DNA from: Rhizophlyctis rosea
Taxonomy: Eukaryota > Chytridiomycota > Chytridiomycetes > Rhizophlyctidales > Rhizophlyctidaceae
Length of the DNA stretch: 64,000 bases
NCBI GenBank assembly: GCA_027596075.1
Contig: JADGJC010000176.1
Location: 21,921-85,920, forward strand
Direction of reading: 5' to 3'
Below the pieces are notes generated by a model. It saw nothing but the letters and a program-made list of their open reading frames with translations. It searched no databases and was not told the DNA's origin. Numbering within the stretch: the stretch's first letter is position 1; each line of letters starts with the position of its first letter. Both the position numbers and the translations under genes were made by a program. This document shows positions 37,404 through 49,205 of the stretch, one piece after another.

Positions 37404-39692
37404 CTATACAACAAGCTCCCTCGCAACCTCCTCCGTCTCCCTATCAATCTCCGCGATTTCCGCATCATGCTTATCCAATCCGGCCATCATAGACTTCTTC
37501 TTACCCTCATCCACACCGCCCTTCCCATCGGCATCCTTTAAGAACGCCATAACATCTTTATGCATGCCTTTGACCTTCTCCAATTTCTGCTCCTGCAGTA
37601 CTCTCAACCGCTTCACCCTCTTCCCAAACTCTGTGCTGATGCTCTCAGTGGCCTTCGCAGCCTCGGCAAGCTTCTTCCATGCCTCCGACAGAGCAGCCTC
37701 CACGTCGGCCAAGGTGAGGTGATACTCTTTGATTTCCTTGGTGCCCTTGAAGGTTTCGAAAGCGGCGGAGAGGCGGGCCATGTTGCGGCTTGCGGTGGAA
37801 GTCACTTGTTGTACGGTTTGACGGTACGACCGGAGAAGGATTTCGTTTTCTTTGGCGGCGTCCTACAACAAAATGATCTCGTCAGATGGTGTGCGGAATA
37901 CCGTGAGATCGATCATTCAGCTTACGGGAGTGATTGCCAAATCAAGGCGAGAGTAGATGGCGCTGATCAAAAAAACGAGGAAGAAAGCAGCTCCTACAGC
38001 CAACGGCTTTTGAAGAAGGCTGAGCGAGGAGTAATCATACGAAATCTATGGTAAGTAGTTACTATCATATTAAAATTGATGGGGCAACCGGTAATCTCTT
38101 CCCATACCTCTATCGGTAACGCATGCTCGTCTACTGCCTTGACTTTCTCCAAAATGACGGTGGGCCGTCCAAGAGTGTCGAGGTATGTGTATGTAGTAGT
38201 ATTGCTGAGCTTCTCGAGGAGGAAAGGCGCCTCCACCTTGATATTCCTAAGATGATCGATATGAACACACGTATTTTATAAAAGTTTGAGAAACTTCGCA
38301 ACGAACCTAGCTCCTTCTGGCAAAACGACGGTAACAATAGCATGCTCGATAGTGAGATTTTGCAAACCACCAATGAAAGGCATCCGGAAAATGTGTCGAC
38401 CGCTGTTCGAGTCCCTCTTCAAAAAGTTGTCCAACGCAACCTGGTACCCGTGGTGCCAAGTGTATCTCCAGCCACCGTACAATGGGTAGCGAGGCTTCAG
38501 GTGCAAAATAGTGGCACGTCGGTCGTAGGAGACACGGGACGTTGAAACATTTCCGATAGTGTCACGGAAGAAGAGATTGTGAGCTTTAGGGGGCAGGAGA
38601 ACCGTCAAACCTTTGACGACATTGGTTTGTTCGTGCATGCGCTGGGTTAGCGAGTAGTCGACGCGTGACCAATGACCTTTGAGCCTAGTTCTCGACTATA
38701 AGATTGGCGTCGCACATGTTCCTAGGCTCAGCATGACTTACTTGGCACCCTTATGATGAATTTCATAATCTTCCTGAACGGCCAATTGCCCTGACCAGTG
38801 ACTGATGACTGCATTCTTTCGTAGCTCCTTTGCCACCAGCACAGCATTAGGCTCAACGTAATGAACATCCAATTCTGCGGAGGCGAACGGCGGTAGGTCA
38901 CTGAACGGCCCATAGACGAGGGTGTTGCTCAGTCTGTCAGGGCGGGCAGCACCGCTTTTGTCTCGAGCAAACATCTCCTTGGAGTTTGTTCTAAAGTGAT
39001 AATTCTCATGAGGAATTCACATCCAATTCGATTCCAACTCCTCAGAATTGCTCCTTACCGGACAGTAGTCTTTTGCTTCTCCGACTTGTACGGACTATAG
39101 AAATGCACGTTGTCCTTGAAGACAAACATCTGCTTCCCGGTTTGAGTCACTTCCTTGGGGAACGGTTCAAGGCGCTGAGTGTAGGACGCCCTGATGAACA
39201 ACGTGGCTTTGTCGCCGGATTTCAGTGGTGTAGCAAGCTTCACTTTGTAGTATTGGATGGAGCTGATTGGGTGGCAGGATTGCGTAAGTGCACTTTCTTC
39301 ATTCACAAATTCGGTGCGTCCCAGCTCTTGGTGCAGCCGTTCACATACTTTTTCGCATCTGACACGTCCTTCGATACACGCAACGAATTTCCACCCTTTT
39401 CCTCCACCTCGAGCCATGCAAGGTTGTCATCGACGGCACCTTCCTTGAACGCCAAGTAATATTCGCTTGATGCACCGTTATCGCGCGTCCCGCGAACAAT
39501 AAGGGTGGTGCTCTCGCGGACGATGGGACCTGTGAGGTCAATTTGTCTATGGAGGTTGCTGTTCACGAAGTCCGGGGAGATGGAGGGGGGCACGGCAATG
39601 ACGGAGGAGGCCGCGTTCGCGGTGAAGCTTTGCCAGACGCACACATAGAGCACGACTAGGAGCCAGACGCTAGTATTCATGAAGGAACTCAT
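37404..39692 (-). CDS. OST1: Ribophorin I, oligosaccharyltransferase subunit 1
   Basis: Subunit of the ER oligosaccharyltransferase that N-glycosylates nascent proteins. The ATG at 39692 begins a signal peptide (NTSVWLLVVLYVCVWQSFTANA). Luminal exons encode VNSNLHRQIDLTGPIVRESTTLIV, ATLFIRASYTQRLEPFPKEVTQ, FKDNVHFYSPY, DLPPFASAELDVHYVEPNA, and FRDTIGNVSTSRV with RYPLYGGWRYTWHHGYQ, all typical of ribophorin I. A single transmembrane helix (PLAVGAAFFLVFLISAIYS) near 37960 precedes a cytosolic helical tail to 37404, which includes the 118-residue coiled-coil-like exon. About eight exons, intact. Confidence 0.92.
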
Positions 39693-39965
39693 GTCGACAG
39701 TTACTGATAGGACCCGTGGTCCCGAATACGGTGGGATCTGAGTGAGATCTGGGCGTTGATTCTTGTGGGAGATGAGGTGTGTGGGAGTTGAATTGCCAGA
39801 TGGCCAACTCCTTGGATGGGGCATGTCATTGTGAGTCACAGGCCGCAGACACCATGCACGCGACGCGAGGGTAAATAATGGCCTTCCCTTCCTTCACACA
39901 TGCATCTTCAACTTTGACATCCCAGCTGAGTCAACGTAGTGTATAATACGAATTCGGTATTTACG

Positions 39966-41627
39966 ATGTGTGGCAGAACGGCGATGGCCCTGGTATGTTT
40001 GAATCATAGCGTTGTGTAACAATGTGGTGGTCCTGCTAACTGACAGTGTCCCACCTATGTCCACTCTGTGACCCGATGACTCAGGCGCCAGGTTGGTCTT
40101 ATCCGTCAGTTTCCTACCATTAGCGGTTCACATATCGACGTCCTATTGCTTTTTATGGCAGAACAAGTTGAAGCACGGGCAGGAATATCAAAGTGGCAAG
40201 ACAAAGATCTTTACCGGCCCTCTTACAACGTCGCCCCAACTCGTTTCCAACCCGTCATTAGAAGGGACAAGAACGCCCCAGGAAAAGACAAGTTCCTCCA
40301 ATCAATGGTATGGATGCTTACCTCTGAGTCCGTTCTCTTGCGCCACGTCCTCTTCTCACCCGCATCACTTTATTGACACAACAAGAAGTGGGGCTTGGTC
40401 CCGTCTTGGACGAAAACCACTCCCACGTACCAGACCACCATGCACACTATTAATGCACGCGACGACACCGTCATTGAAGGGCGAATGTGGTCTAGCATGA
40501 AACAGACGAAGCGATGCATCGTTATCGCGGAGGGATTCTTTGAATGGCAGAAAAAGGGGAAAGAACGCAAGCCATTCTTCGTCACGCGGGCGGACGGGGA
40601 GCTAATGACGTTTGCTGGGCTATGGGATCACGCTGTCATTGATGGTAAGAGTGATAACACCGCTCGCATGTTTGAATTAGCACTGGCAGCCATGCAACTC
40701 ATCATCAATTGCCTTGTTACACGCAGAGAAGGAATACTGGACATATACCATCGTCACAACCAACAGCAGCAGCGCCCTCTCATTCCTCCATGATCGCATG
40801 CCTGTCATTCTCACCTCAGAGGAAGATATAGATATGTGGCTGGATCCAGACCTCAAATTTACATCGAAGGTGGCATCTTTGATGCGACCGCTGGAGACAG
40901 GTTTGAAATGGTATGGACCATCACTTGCGGCTTCATTCGCGAAAACGCTGTCTGCTCGGATGTGCTGATTTCTTTGCTACGTCATTTGTACATCTGCAGG
41001 ACGCCAGTAAGCTCCTTCGTATCCAAGGTGGGGAACGACTCGCCCGAGTGCATACAACCCGCAGATTCGAAGGAGGCCACGAAGGGCACACTGTTGAACT
41101 TTTTCAAAAGTCCAACCAAAGGCAGTGAGGAGAAAAGATCAGTGGAAGGCCATCAGCATTCGGTAGCTGAGAAGGAGGAGAAGGCTGGAGAAGAGGGAGA
41201 GCAGGCGGACATACCATCAAATATATGGGAAGAACATGCTTCTTGGCGGGAAGATGATGCGACGCATGCGGCAAGTGGGGATAAACGAAAGCGAGATCGG
41301 GTGGATTTCAAGGAGGAGGAAGAAACAAAAAGTGGTGGAGATGGTGGATTCGAGGCGTGTCCACTATGTGGCCAACACATCCCTCAAACGGATCTAGAAC
41401 AGCACGTCCACGATGAGTTGCAACGGATGGAGGAGGCCACGAAACCTGACGCTGATGGATTGCCTGAGCCATCACCAAAGCGATTGAAAACTGAACAGAG
41501 CTCGCAAGAGTCACAGGCGAAAGGGCGGGAAGCGGCGAAGCACCATCAGAAGAAGGCACCGACCACAACCGCCGCGGCAAATCAAAAAGGCATTGAGAAG
41601 TTCTTCAAGCCTACCAATCCGCAGTAG
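39966..41627 (+). CDS. HMCES/SRAP abasic-site DNA-protein crosslinker
   Basis: SRAP-domain protein that protects abasic sites in single-stranded DNA by covalent linkage through Cys2. The ATG at 39966 yields MCGRTAMAL, exposing Cys2. Later exons give YRPSYNVAPT, KWGLVPSW, INARDDTV, VIAEGFFEWQ (active Glu) and TYTIVTTNSS ... HDRMPVIL (active His), then TPVSSFVSKVGNDSPECIQP, which closes the domain. The long C-terminal tail (about 190 residues) has TKGTLLNFF and, at the very end, QKGIEKFFKP: both fit a PCNA-binding PIP box. Between them CPLCGQHIPQTDLEQHVHDE resembles a UBZ-type zinc finger lacking the usual final Cys. About five exons. Confidence 0.85.
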
Positions 41628-41828
41628 TAAGACTGAGAGGCATTGTATGGGTAAATGTCACTTCGGAATGTATATACTTGCTCAACACGCTTTCAGATCC
41701 GCTTGTATTTAGTGTAAATAGGGTATATAGAGAATCAATCCAATTGCGGATCCAGGAGTGAGGTCGGAAGCATAATTTCAAAAGCGTTTGTGTCTTCTGA
41801 TCAACGGGCGGAACGTGCCCTCACCACA

Positions 41829-43142
41829 TCAACACGTGATGACTCTCGAAGCAGCCTTCCTCACCCGATTCATGACGGCCAGCCCTTCCCGATCTTCCAA
41901 TATCCCTTCCACAAGGATGACCTTGGCACCTCGGTCCTCTAGCTCTCGCAACCCTCTGAATAGGTGTCGGGCTACCGCTTCTGGAGAATTTGCGTCTCCC
42001 AAAATGTACTCTTCTACTGTGTTATCACGGCTATTGCTACCACTAATACTATTACTACTGGGGTTACTATTACTACTCCATGTGCGCATGACCCCAATCT
42101 TCAGAGGAGTATCAGAAGGGAGAGGTAACGAGCGCAACCTAGCAATCTCTTTGTCGACAGCAACTCGCATGCGTTCCGTGCCAGATGCCAATTCCTTTTC
42201 ACCTACCCCACCATCAACAGCCTTTTGCTCTGAAAGCTCAAACAGGACGACCTCCGCTTCAGGACTGTAATGTCGGTACTTCATGCCTGGAGTTGTAGGG
42301 GCAGCTTCCATTGCTGTTTCCGTGAAATCTCTCCTATAAACTTTCAGAGACTCCAGCCCGGGAAGTTCGCGCAGAGCTTCCCATGTTACTCCGCCCGGTC
42401 TCAAGATCGCTGGTGGGGAACGCAGGCCGTCCAACACCGTGCTTTCGACACCGCCATCGCTGGGGCCGCCGTCAATAATCATAGGAATCCGGCCATGGAG
42501 GTCAGATTGGACGTGGGATGCAAGGGTGGGAGAGGGACGGCCGGAGGTGTTTGCGGATGGAGCGGCGATAGGGAAGCCGCAGGCATCTATGAGTGCGCGG
42601 GCAACGGGATGGGATGGGAAGCGGACTGCGACTGTTTCGTGGCCGGCGGTTACTGTTAGGGGTATGTTTGGGCCGCGTGGGACAAGGATTGTTAGGGGAC
42701 CGGGCCAGAAGCGGGTTATGGCGTGGGTGTAGACATCGGGGAGAGATGTTGATGGTGGGAGGATTTGCGACAGTTGAGAAAGCGAGGAGATGTGGACGAT
42801 AAGAGGGTTGTCACTTGGTCGGCCTTTGGCGCGGAAGATTGTCGAAACTGCTGTGGAGGAGGTTGCGTTTGCGCCAAGGCCGTAAACTGTTTCGGTTGGG
42901 AAAGCGACTGGCAGGTCATCGCGGAGGACGGAAGCCGCTTGTTGGATTGCTTCGTTGTCGGAGGGAGAAGTTGAGGTGACGGGGGCGTGAGAAGATCGGT
43001 TGGGAATGGGGAAGGTATGCGGGTCAACCGTTCGACAAACCGTGTCATACGAGTCCTGCTTCAAAGCCAAGGTGTTGTTGAGGTCTTTGGGAATGATCAA
43101 AAAGATACAGTTTCCCTACTATACCTTCTCCATTGTTGTCAT
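41829..43142 (-). CDS. SUA5: Threonylcarbamoyl-AMP synthase (Sua5/YrdC)
   Basis: Makes threonylcarbamoyl-AMP from threonine, bicarbonate and ATP for t6A37 modification of ANN-decoding tRNAs. The YrdC domain has PVAFPTETVYGLGANAT, KGRPSDNPLIVH, RFWPGPLTILV, VAVRFPSHPVAR, PIAAPSANTSGRPSPT and VESTVLDG; a Sua5 domain follows (MKYRHYSPEAEVVLFE). The main exon has no ATG, so I infer a six-codon first exon (MTTMEK, 43142-43125) joined to DSYDTVCRTVDPH through a short intron with a weak gtatag donor. A Ser/Asn-rich insertion (42030-42080) is encoded by a trinucleotide-repeat-like tract. Confidence in the start is lower than in the family. Confidence 0.9.
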
Positions 43143-43441
43143 ATCGAAAATGTCACAGCACGCAACCCATTATCTGGGGAGGAAGGAGGGTGAACTTTTG
43201 GGGGAGAAAGTAAAAATAAATCTCGCGTTTGAATGTGCAGTGACTGGCATGATTCAGTATCTAAGCCACCTCCTCACACGCGTCACACAACGTCAGATAG
43301 GGAAGCCCCACAATTCCTCCCACCTCTTCCTGACCTTAAAAATAAGTCTTCCCCTTTCCTGAAATCTTCCCGAAGAAACAAACCGATCAGCTTCACAGCA
43401 ACATCCATCTTCCGCACCTCACTTTCCTCTTCGTCGGAGCC

Positions 43442-44587
43442 ATGACAGAACGAAAAACCTGGAACTTCTCCGCCGGTCCCGCCGTGATCCCGCGCCCCGT
43501 CCTCGAACGCGCCCAGCGCGAACTCGTAAACTGGAACAACTCCGGCTGCTCCGTGATGGAACTCTCCCACCGCTCCCCCGAATTCGAATCCATCCTCGCC
43601 AAAACCGAAGCCGACTTCCGCAACATCCTCGATATCCCCTCCAATTACAAAGTTCTGTGGATGCAAGGCGGTGCCACGGCGCAATTCTCTGCCGTTGTTT
43701 ACAACTTGTTGGGATCGTACGACAAGGTTGCGGACTTTGTCGTGACGGGTGCATGGACCTCCAAGGCCGTGGAGGAAGCTAAAAGGCTAGGCGCAAAAGT
43801 CAACGTCGTAGCCAACACAAAAGCAACAGGCCACGACGGTTCCCTCCCCCCCGTTTCCGAGTGGAAATTCACCCCCGCAGAAGACGCCGCCTTCATCTAC
43901 TACACCGACAACGAAACCGTCCACGGCGTCGAATTCCCCGACGATGGTGCCTTCTTCGCCGCCCTCCCCAAAGGCGTCCCCGTAGTCTGCGACATGTCCT
44001 CCAACATCATGTCCCGCAAAATCGACGTCAGCAAGTTCGCCTGCATCTTCGCGGGCGCCCAAAAGAACATCGGTCCCGCCGGTGTGACCGTCATCATCAT
44101 CCGCGAAGACCTGATCGGAACCCGCATCAACCCGCAACTCACCGTCCCCATCATGCTCGACTACAAAGTCTGCGCCGACAACAACTCAATGTACAACACC
44201 CCCCCAACCTACTCCATCTACATTGCCGGCCTAGTCTTCGAATGGTTGTTGGAACTAGGCGGGATCAAGGCCATAGAAGAGCTCAACAAGCGGAAAAGCG
44301 GGAAGCTGTATGCGGCAATGGAAGGGAGTGACGGGTACTATAGATGTCCGGTGCAAAGAAATTACCGCTCGCGCATGAACATCCCTTTCCGGATATACAA
44401 GAACGGGGAGCCCTCGAAGGAGCTCGAATCCAAGTTCTTGAAGGAAGCGGAGCAGCGGGGGATGGTGCAGTTGAAGGGACATCGGTCGGTTGGTGGTATT
44501 CGGGCGTCGTTGTATAATGCTATGCCGGAGGAGGGTGTAGACGCTTTGATTGCCTTTATGGAAGAGTTCAGGAAGGCCAATGCATAG
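43442..44587 (+). CDS. SER1: Phosphoserine aminotransferase
   Basis: PLP-dependent enzyme converting 3-phosphohydroxypyruvate and glutamate to O-phosphoserine in serine biosynthesis. Single exon, 381 residues. WNFSAGPAVIPRPVLERAQREL and MELSHRSPEFE are the N-terminal signature; WMQGGATAQFSAV binds the PLP phosphate; CDMSSNIMSRKID contains the ring-stacking/Asp region; FAGAQKNIGPAGVTVII carries the Schiff-base Lys. The C-terminus GHRSVGGIRASLYNAMPEEGVDALI is canonical. It is unusually GC-rich at third positions and intronless compared with its neighbours, which would fit high expression. Confidence 0.95.
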   Translation: MTERKTWNFSAGPAVIPRPVLERAQRELVNWNNSGCSVMELSHRSPEFESILAKTEADFRNILDIPSNYKVLWMQGGATAQFSAVVYNLLGSYDKVADFVVTGAWTSKAVEEAKRLGAKVNVVANTKATGHDGSLPPVSEWKFTPAEDAAFIYYTDNETVHGVEFPDDGAFFAALPKGVPVVCDMSSNIMSRKIDVSKFACIFAGAQKNIGPAGVTVIIIREDLIGTRINPQLTVPIMLDYKVCADNNSMYNTPPTYSIYIAGLVFEWLLELGGIKAIEELNKRKSGKLYAAMEGSDGYYRCPVQRNYRSRMNIPFRIYKNGEPSKELESKFLKEAEQRGMVQLKGHRSVGGIRASLYNAMPEEGVDALIAFMEEFRKANA

Positions 44588-44777
44588 AGCAGCATCGAGT
44601 TTAGTTTAGGTATACGACTTGTTTTAGTTGTAAATTAATTATCTAGGGTCCAATATGTAGATCCGTTGCTTCCCAGCTCCATCAATCAGCAGTTAAACCC
44701 CTCTCCAAATTGATCATCGTCCCTGTGATTAGGTATCGACCAATGATGCTACGTATGATCTAACAAGCCTTTTTAAA

Positions 44778-45695
44778 CTATTGACTAGGCAAAAGTTTAT
44801 GTTGCAAGCTCCTGATATGCTCATTAATGAAGTACCGATCCAGAACTTCAGGTGGCATATGTCTTGCTCCTGCTATTCTCTTGTTGCACTAGTACGGTCA
44901 GGTATTAGCATGAATAGTCCGCATCACTCTGCGCAGAGGTCAGGAACATACCTGTGCTGCTCCACACCAGCAGTCGAAGGGTTGGCTCATGTCCCACTCG
45001 GTGCTCGGGTAGAAGAAGCATATTTCATCTCCGGACTAGAAAGCAAAAGCACTTCAATCATGCTACCCACTTCCAATCCAACGGCCCCAGCACACTTACC
45101 TGAAGATCCCGTCCAGCCACCACAGCCATCATCGTGGTATCGATATGTACAGATGGGTCACAGGAGTGGTTCTTCATAATGCAATATTAGTGAATGTCAC
45201 AGCATACCACCATTACAACGAACCTATCAATGCCATTAGACCAACCATACCATATAAACAAGTTCCGACCTCAACTCAATATGCTCAGTCGGAGACACCT
45301 GCACGGACGACCACCGCTTCTCCGCATTACGTTCCACATCCTGCAAGTGTGCTAGCACTTCACCCTTGCGGAATGGAACCCGGGTGACGAGCTTGGATTG
45401 GAAGTCGCCGGGTTTCTTGATTACGGCGAACTTGGACATGTAGCTGAGAAAGATGGGAATGGCATTGGTTAGAAAGTGTTTTGGGGAACATACGTAGGTC
45501 CATCGGAGATCACCGCGGTGTATAAGTGATATAAGCGTGAAGTAGTGGTTGAGCTTACCGGTATGATGCACCTGGTGATTGTGATGGTCATGAGGGTGAG
45601 AGTGGGCACGCGGAGCAGGACGTTTCACCTTTCCGGTGAGGTTCAAACATACCAACAGAAGAATCGACGTTGTCGTCTGATGCACTGGGAGGCAT
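44778..45695 (-). CDS. SET domain protein with post-SET motif
   Basis: Reconstructed from five short exons. The probable start is MPPSASDDNVDSSV at 45695. After an intron the next exon gives YMSKFAVIKKPGDFQSKLVTRVPF and RKGEVLAHLQDVE. Then MKNHSCDPSVHIDTTMMAVV carries the SET NHSCDP motif, SGDEICFFYPSTEWDMSQPFDCWCGAAQ the catalytic-tyrosine and post-SET region, and CNKRIAGARHMPPEVLDRYF the tail, ending with TAG at 44780-44778. The PSTEWDM string marks a small lineage of SET proteins in fungi, algae and bacteria, presumably lysine methyltransferases. The first exon is the weakest part of the model. Confidence 0.7.
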
Positions 45696-46276
45696 ATCTG
45701 GGGGTTACTTCAGGTGAAGCACACAATCAGTTCACTAATCACAATGATTGTCCTTTGGGAGGTTCCTTCAGACAACCCGGACGCAACAGAAGTGGGTGGC
45801 AGTCCCTGAAAACCAGTTTCAGGTTATGATCTGTGAACACCAACGCCTGTAGATCACTTTCTATACGAATGCTTTTCACCACGATGCGCAGATCGTCGAG
45901 GAGAAGGAGCTGGGCACGAAGGGCGAGCCAGAGCCCCCACCCGGCTGCGAGAGCCGAGCCAGGCGCGACTCGGAGCATTGGGTTCCAACTTCCAAACACT
46001 GGCGTGTGAAATTGGGAGTGGGGAAATGACTTCGGTCCGGAATTTGAGCCGAAGCTATCGTCCAGATCTGCTGGACGTGAAACCTTCCTTCAACACCAAG
46101 ACTTCAATAAGCAATACCTTGAACTAAATCATTATACCACATGGAAAGAAGACAGAGAAAAAAAAAACAAGATAATTCGCTACCCTATATACAAAGAAAC
46201 ACAGAATCCGCCCTGCCTTATTCGACAAAACTGACAACATCAAAGAACTACAACCACACCCCACTCAAAACCCCCA
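45696..46276. other. Intergenic region
   Basis: Upstream of the SET gene (-) and downstream of the TBC gene (-). Contains a ten-base poly-A run near 46158. No gene recognised. Confidence 0.4.
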
Positions 46277-48680
46277 CTAACTCCGCACCTCTTCCAAACT
46301 CCCCTTCAAAACTTCCTCCAACTCCGCAACCTTCCCCTTCGCCTTCAACCTAAGCTCCTCCCTCAACCCCCTAACCTCCTCCCTCAACTCCGTATTCTCC
46401 TTCTGCAATTTAGCGTTCTCCGCCCCCAATGCCGCCAAAGCCTGCTGTCCCTTCGACGCCTCGTTGCGCAGCTGTCTAATAAGAGCTTGGAGCGCGGCGA
46501 GTTCCGATTCCGACATGGCTGTGGCGCGTTTTTGTTGTTCTTCTTTGAACCTAATGATTGGATGAGACGAGGACGAATTTGGTCAGCAACATCGTTGCAG
46601 AAGATGCGATCCTCCATCAAAAAGCGCCCATACGCGCACGCATACAAGAAGAACTGAAACCGATTCTCACCTCTCCTCCATCTCCTCCAACCCCTTCTCC
46701 GTAACCAACTCCTGCACACTCCCCGCATCCTTCAAAACCCACTCCGGATCCTCCTCATAAACCTTATACAACCGTCCCCCCTTCAAAAAATCAAGCACCC
46801 CCTCAAACTCCTCCTCCGCCACCAACATAGCCTCATTCCGTTTCAAAATAGCAAGACTAAACCTCAACATCGTCTCCGCGGCCCCCTCCGCAAAGATGAT
46901 ATCGAATATTCTGAACACCAGCGGGAGAGGGAAGTTGTACGTGAAGAGGGTCAGGAACCATTGCGAGGCGTACATGGTGGCGGTTATGCCGTGTTCTTGG
47001 AAGTGTTTGTGGAGGGCGGGGAGGTGGAGGCGGACGAGTTCGGTGTGTTGGTGGAGGAGGAGGTGGAGGCCCGTCATTTGGGTTGTGAAGAGGGTGCGGA
47101 GGGCGTAGCGGCGGTGGGGGTTTGCGGGTGTGGTGGTCGTGGAGGAGGATGGACGGGGTGGGGTTTCTTCCATTAATCGGACGAAGACGGAAAAGGCTTC
47201 TACTTCTGTCATCTGCAAGTTGGAGTTTGATGAGATGGTTGCCTGCACAGCTGGAATCAAAAATGGCGACGCTTACATCTTGCATCAACAACGGACCGAC
47301 CAAGAAGCTGAGACCCTGGCAGTACCCAACTTCTGCGTCGAAAATGCTATAGGCCTTCAACAGATTGTAGAGCTTCTTCTGTCCTTCCCCTCCTTCTTCC
47401 TTGAACATATCCAATTTCGGAAACGTCCGTGGCAGATCCCGCTGAATGATCCTCTCGAACGGACTATCCTGTTTCAAAAGCAACGGGTACAAAGACTCGA
47501 ACCGCTCCTTCTGCGCCCCGGAAAGGATGGTCCAGATCTTGGCGCGGAGATGCGGTGGAATGCCGGCGCGGACTTTGGCGCTCAGCAAATGCGGAATCTT
47601 GTACGCCGACGAATAGTCCTCAATTATGGAATTCCAAAACTCCACATCGCCATTCTCCTGCCCTGCACCGGGCGCCTTTGTAGAATATGCCATAGATTCG
47701 GATGCAAGACCCTGGATTGTTGTTTGTGTAGCTTTGATGGATCCGTCTTCCACCAGAATGGCTTTCCGGTTCAATGCTAGTGCCTGATTCTCGCGCTCCA
47801 AACGGGCGAGCAAGAACTTGGTGGAGTCGGGATCTAGATCGGAGAGGAGGGATTCGTTGCTTCCGGGAATACTGGATGGGACAGGAGGATCTCGCGGCAA
47901 TTCTGGCTCGGAATCGGAGTGCGAGCTAGTGATAGAGCTGGCATATTGGCCAATGCCGAACATCATTGCCCGAGAGCGAATGAAATCTGACCAAGATCCA
48001 GCACTCTCTTCTGGATATGCCTGCGGTTTTGGAAAGACGGGTGGTGGGGCGGGTTCAGTTGGCGCTGGGCGGAGACTGCTGGTACGCGGAGTGAAAAGAG
48101 GTTTCGGTTTGCTGGAAGCGGAAGATGCTGCTGGGACGGAAAATCACATCTTCGTCAGTCGCATGCACGGAGATACACTCTCAATGATTTACGGACCTGC
48201 TTCGATTGAGGACTGCTCTGACTGCGGTAAGGCTGCCACGGAACGGTTTGGTAGCGCCGACCCGCTCGATGAGACACGCGTGATGCCTAATGTACTAGCT
48301 CCGTCCGACGAGGCATTCGCATTCCCATCGAGAGGTGCAGCTGTGGAAGCTGATTTCGCCTCATTGGTTTCATGAGCCGGCGGTGTTTTGACAGCACGTG
48401 AGCTGACAGACTTTTCCGATGCGGGAGGACTTGCGAACACCGGACTGACAGCGTTGGATGCTGCTGCTGCTTTCGCTGGCGACGTGACAGGTTGATCAGG
48501 TGATTCAAGGTTCACATCGTGCAAGTCTGCATTCGTTTGCTCGTTGGAAGGCTCGGCGGTAGGTCGAGGGTTGGGAGGAGAAGTGGGAGGAGCGGCTTGT
48601 GCGGACGTTGAGGGCGAGGTTGCGGGTTTGTCTCCACCCGCCTGCGTAGACGGCCCCTTGACTCGACCCACAGCAATCAT
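46277..48680 (-). CDS. TBC-domain Rab GTPase-activating protein
   Basis: Accelerates GTP hydrolysis by Rab GTPases in membrane traffic. The ATG at 48680 (MIAVGRVKG) opens a ~200-residue Ser/Ala/Pro-rich disordered region. The TBC domain begins near GIPPHLRAKIWTILSGAQ. The IQRDLPRTFP segment supplies the catalytic arginine finger and AEVGYCQGLSF the glutamine finger, so the protein should be active. It continues through FSVFVRLMEE and QWFLTLFTYNFPLPLVFRIFD. The C-terminus is a coiled coil (LIRQLRNEASKGQQALAALG, ENTELREEVRGLREELRL). The layout matches GYP5/EVI5/RABGAP1-type proteins. Five or more exons. Confidence 0.88.
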
Positions 48681-49205
48681 GTTTGAACTCCACAAGTGCT
48701 ATGGGGAGTATGTATGCGTGTGAAGATGTTTCAAGTTGGAGTTCTGTTCCTGTCACACGGGTTTGTCTGTAAATATGGTTCGTAACCCCCCCTTTATTGC
48801 AAGACCAGTATACGCACCTAACCTACAGCCGTCTAGTGCAAGGCGTTCTTTCCACCACAGAGCCACGGGACACAGGAGTGTATTAGATTGAGAAGGATGG
48901 GTAGTCCCTCCATCCAGGGAGACTGTTTTGTGGTGTGAGTGGATGGCGGTGCAAACCGGAGCACGCGTGGCTGGGGTCAACATTACCGTATGGGTGGCTG
49001 GGGCAAATCGAAGTTGCATGCGACTCGCGGGTCCAAGGCTTGAAGGCTCCAAATCCTTCACGGTTGGTGAACCGGTGAGCAGACGTGCGCTTTGCGTTGG
49101 TATTGGTATTGGTGACGTGTGACTGCTGCAAATACAGTCATACGGTGGTAGAACACTCCCGTTGGTCGTCTCGTCAACCGAAAGCCCCACCCAGTCCTTC
49201 CCGTC
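48681..49205. other. Intergenic region
   Basis: Upstream of the TBC gene. A 145-codon minus-strand frame (49190-48753) without an ATG and without recognisable similarity crosses it; I do not call it a gene. Confidence 0.35.

Noticed and set aside
45236..45685. Secreted His-rich protein starting MHQTTTSILLLV
   Set aside because: The first codon is GTG, not ATG, and the frame crosses two introns of the SET gene; only the YMSKFAV...LRSEL part is coding.
48753..49190. 145-codon minus-strand ORF
   Set aside because: No ATG at its start, no family similarity, and composition unlike the neighbouring coding exons.
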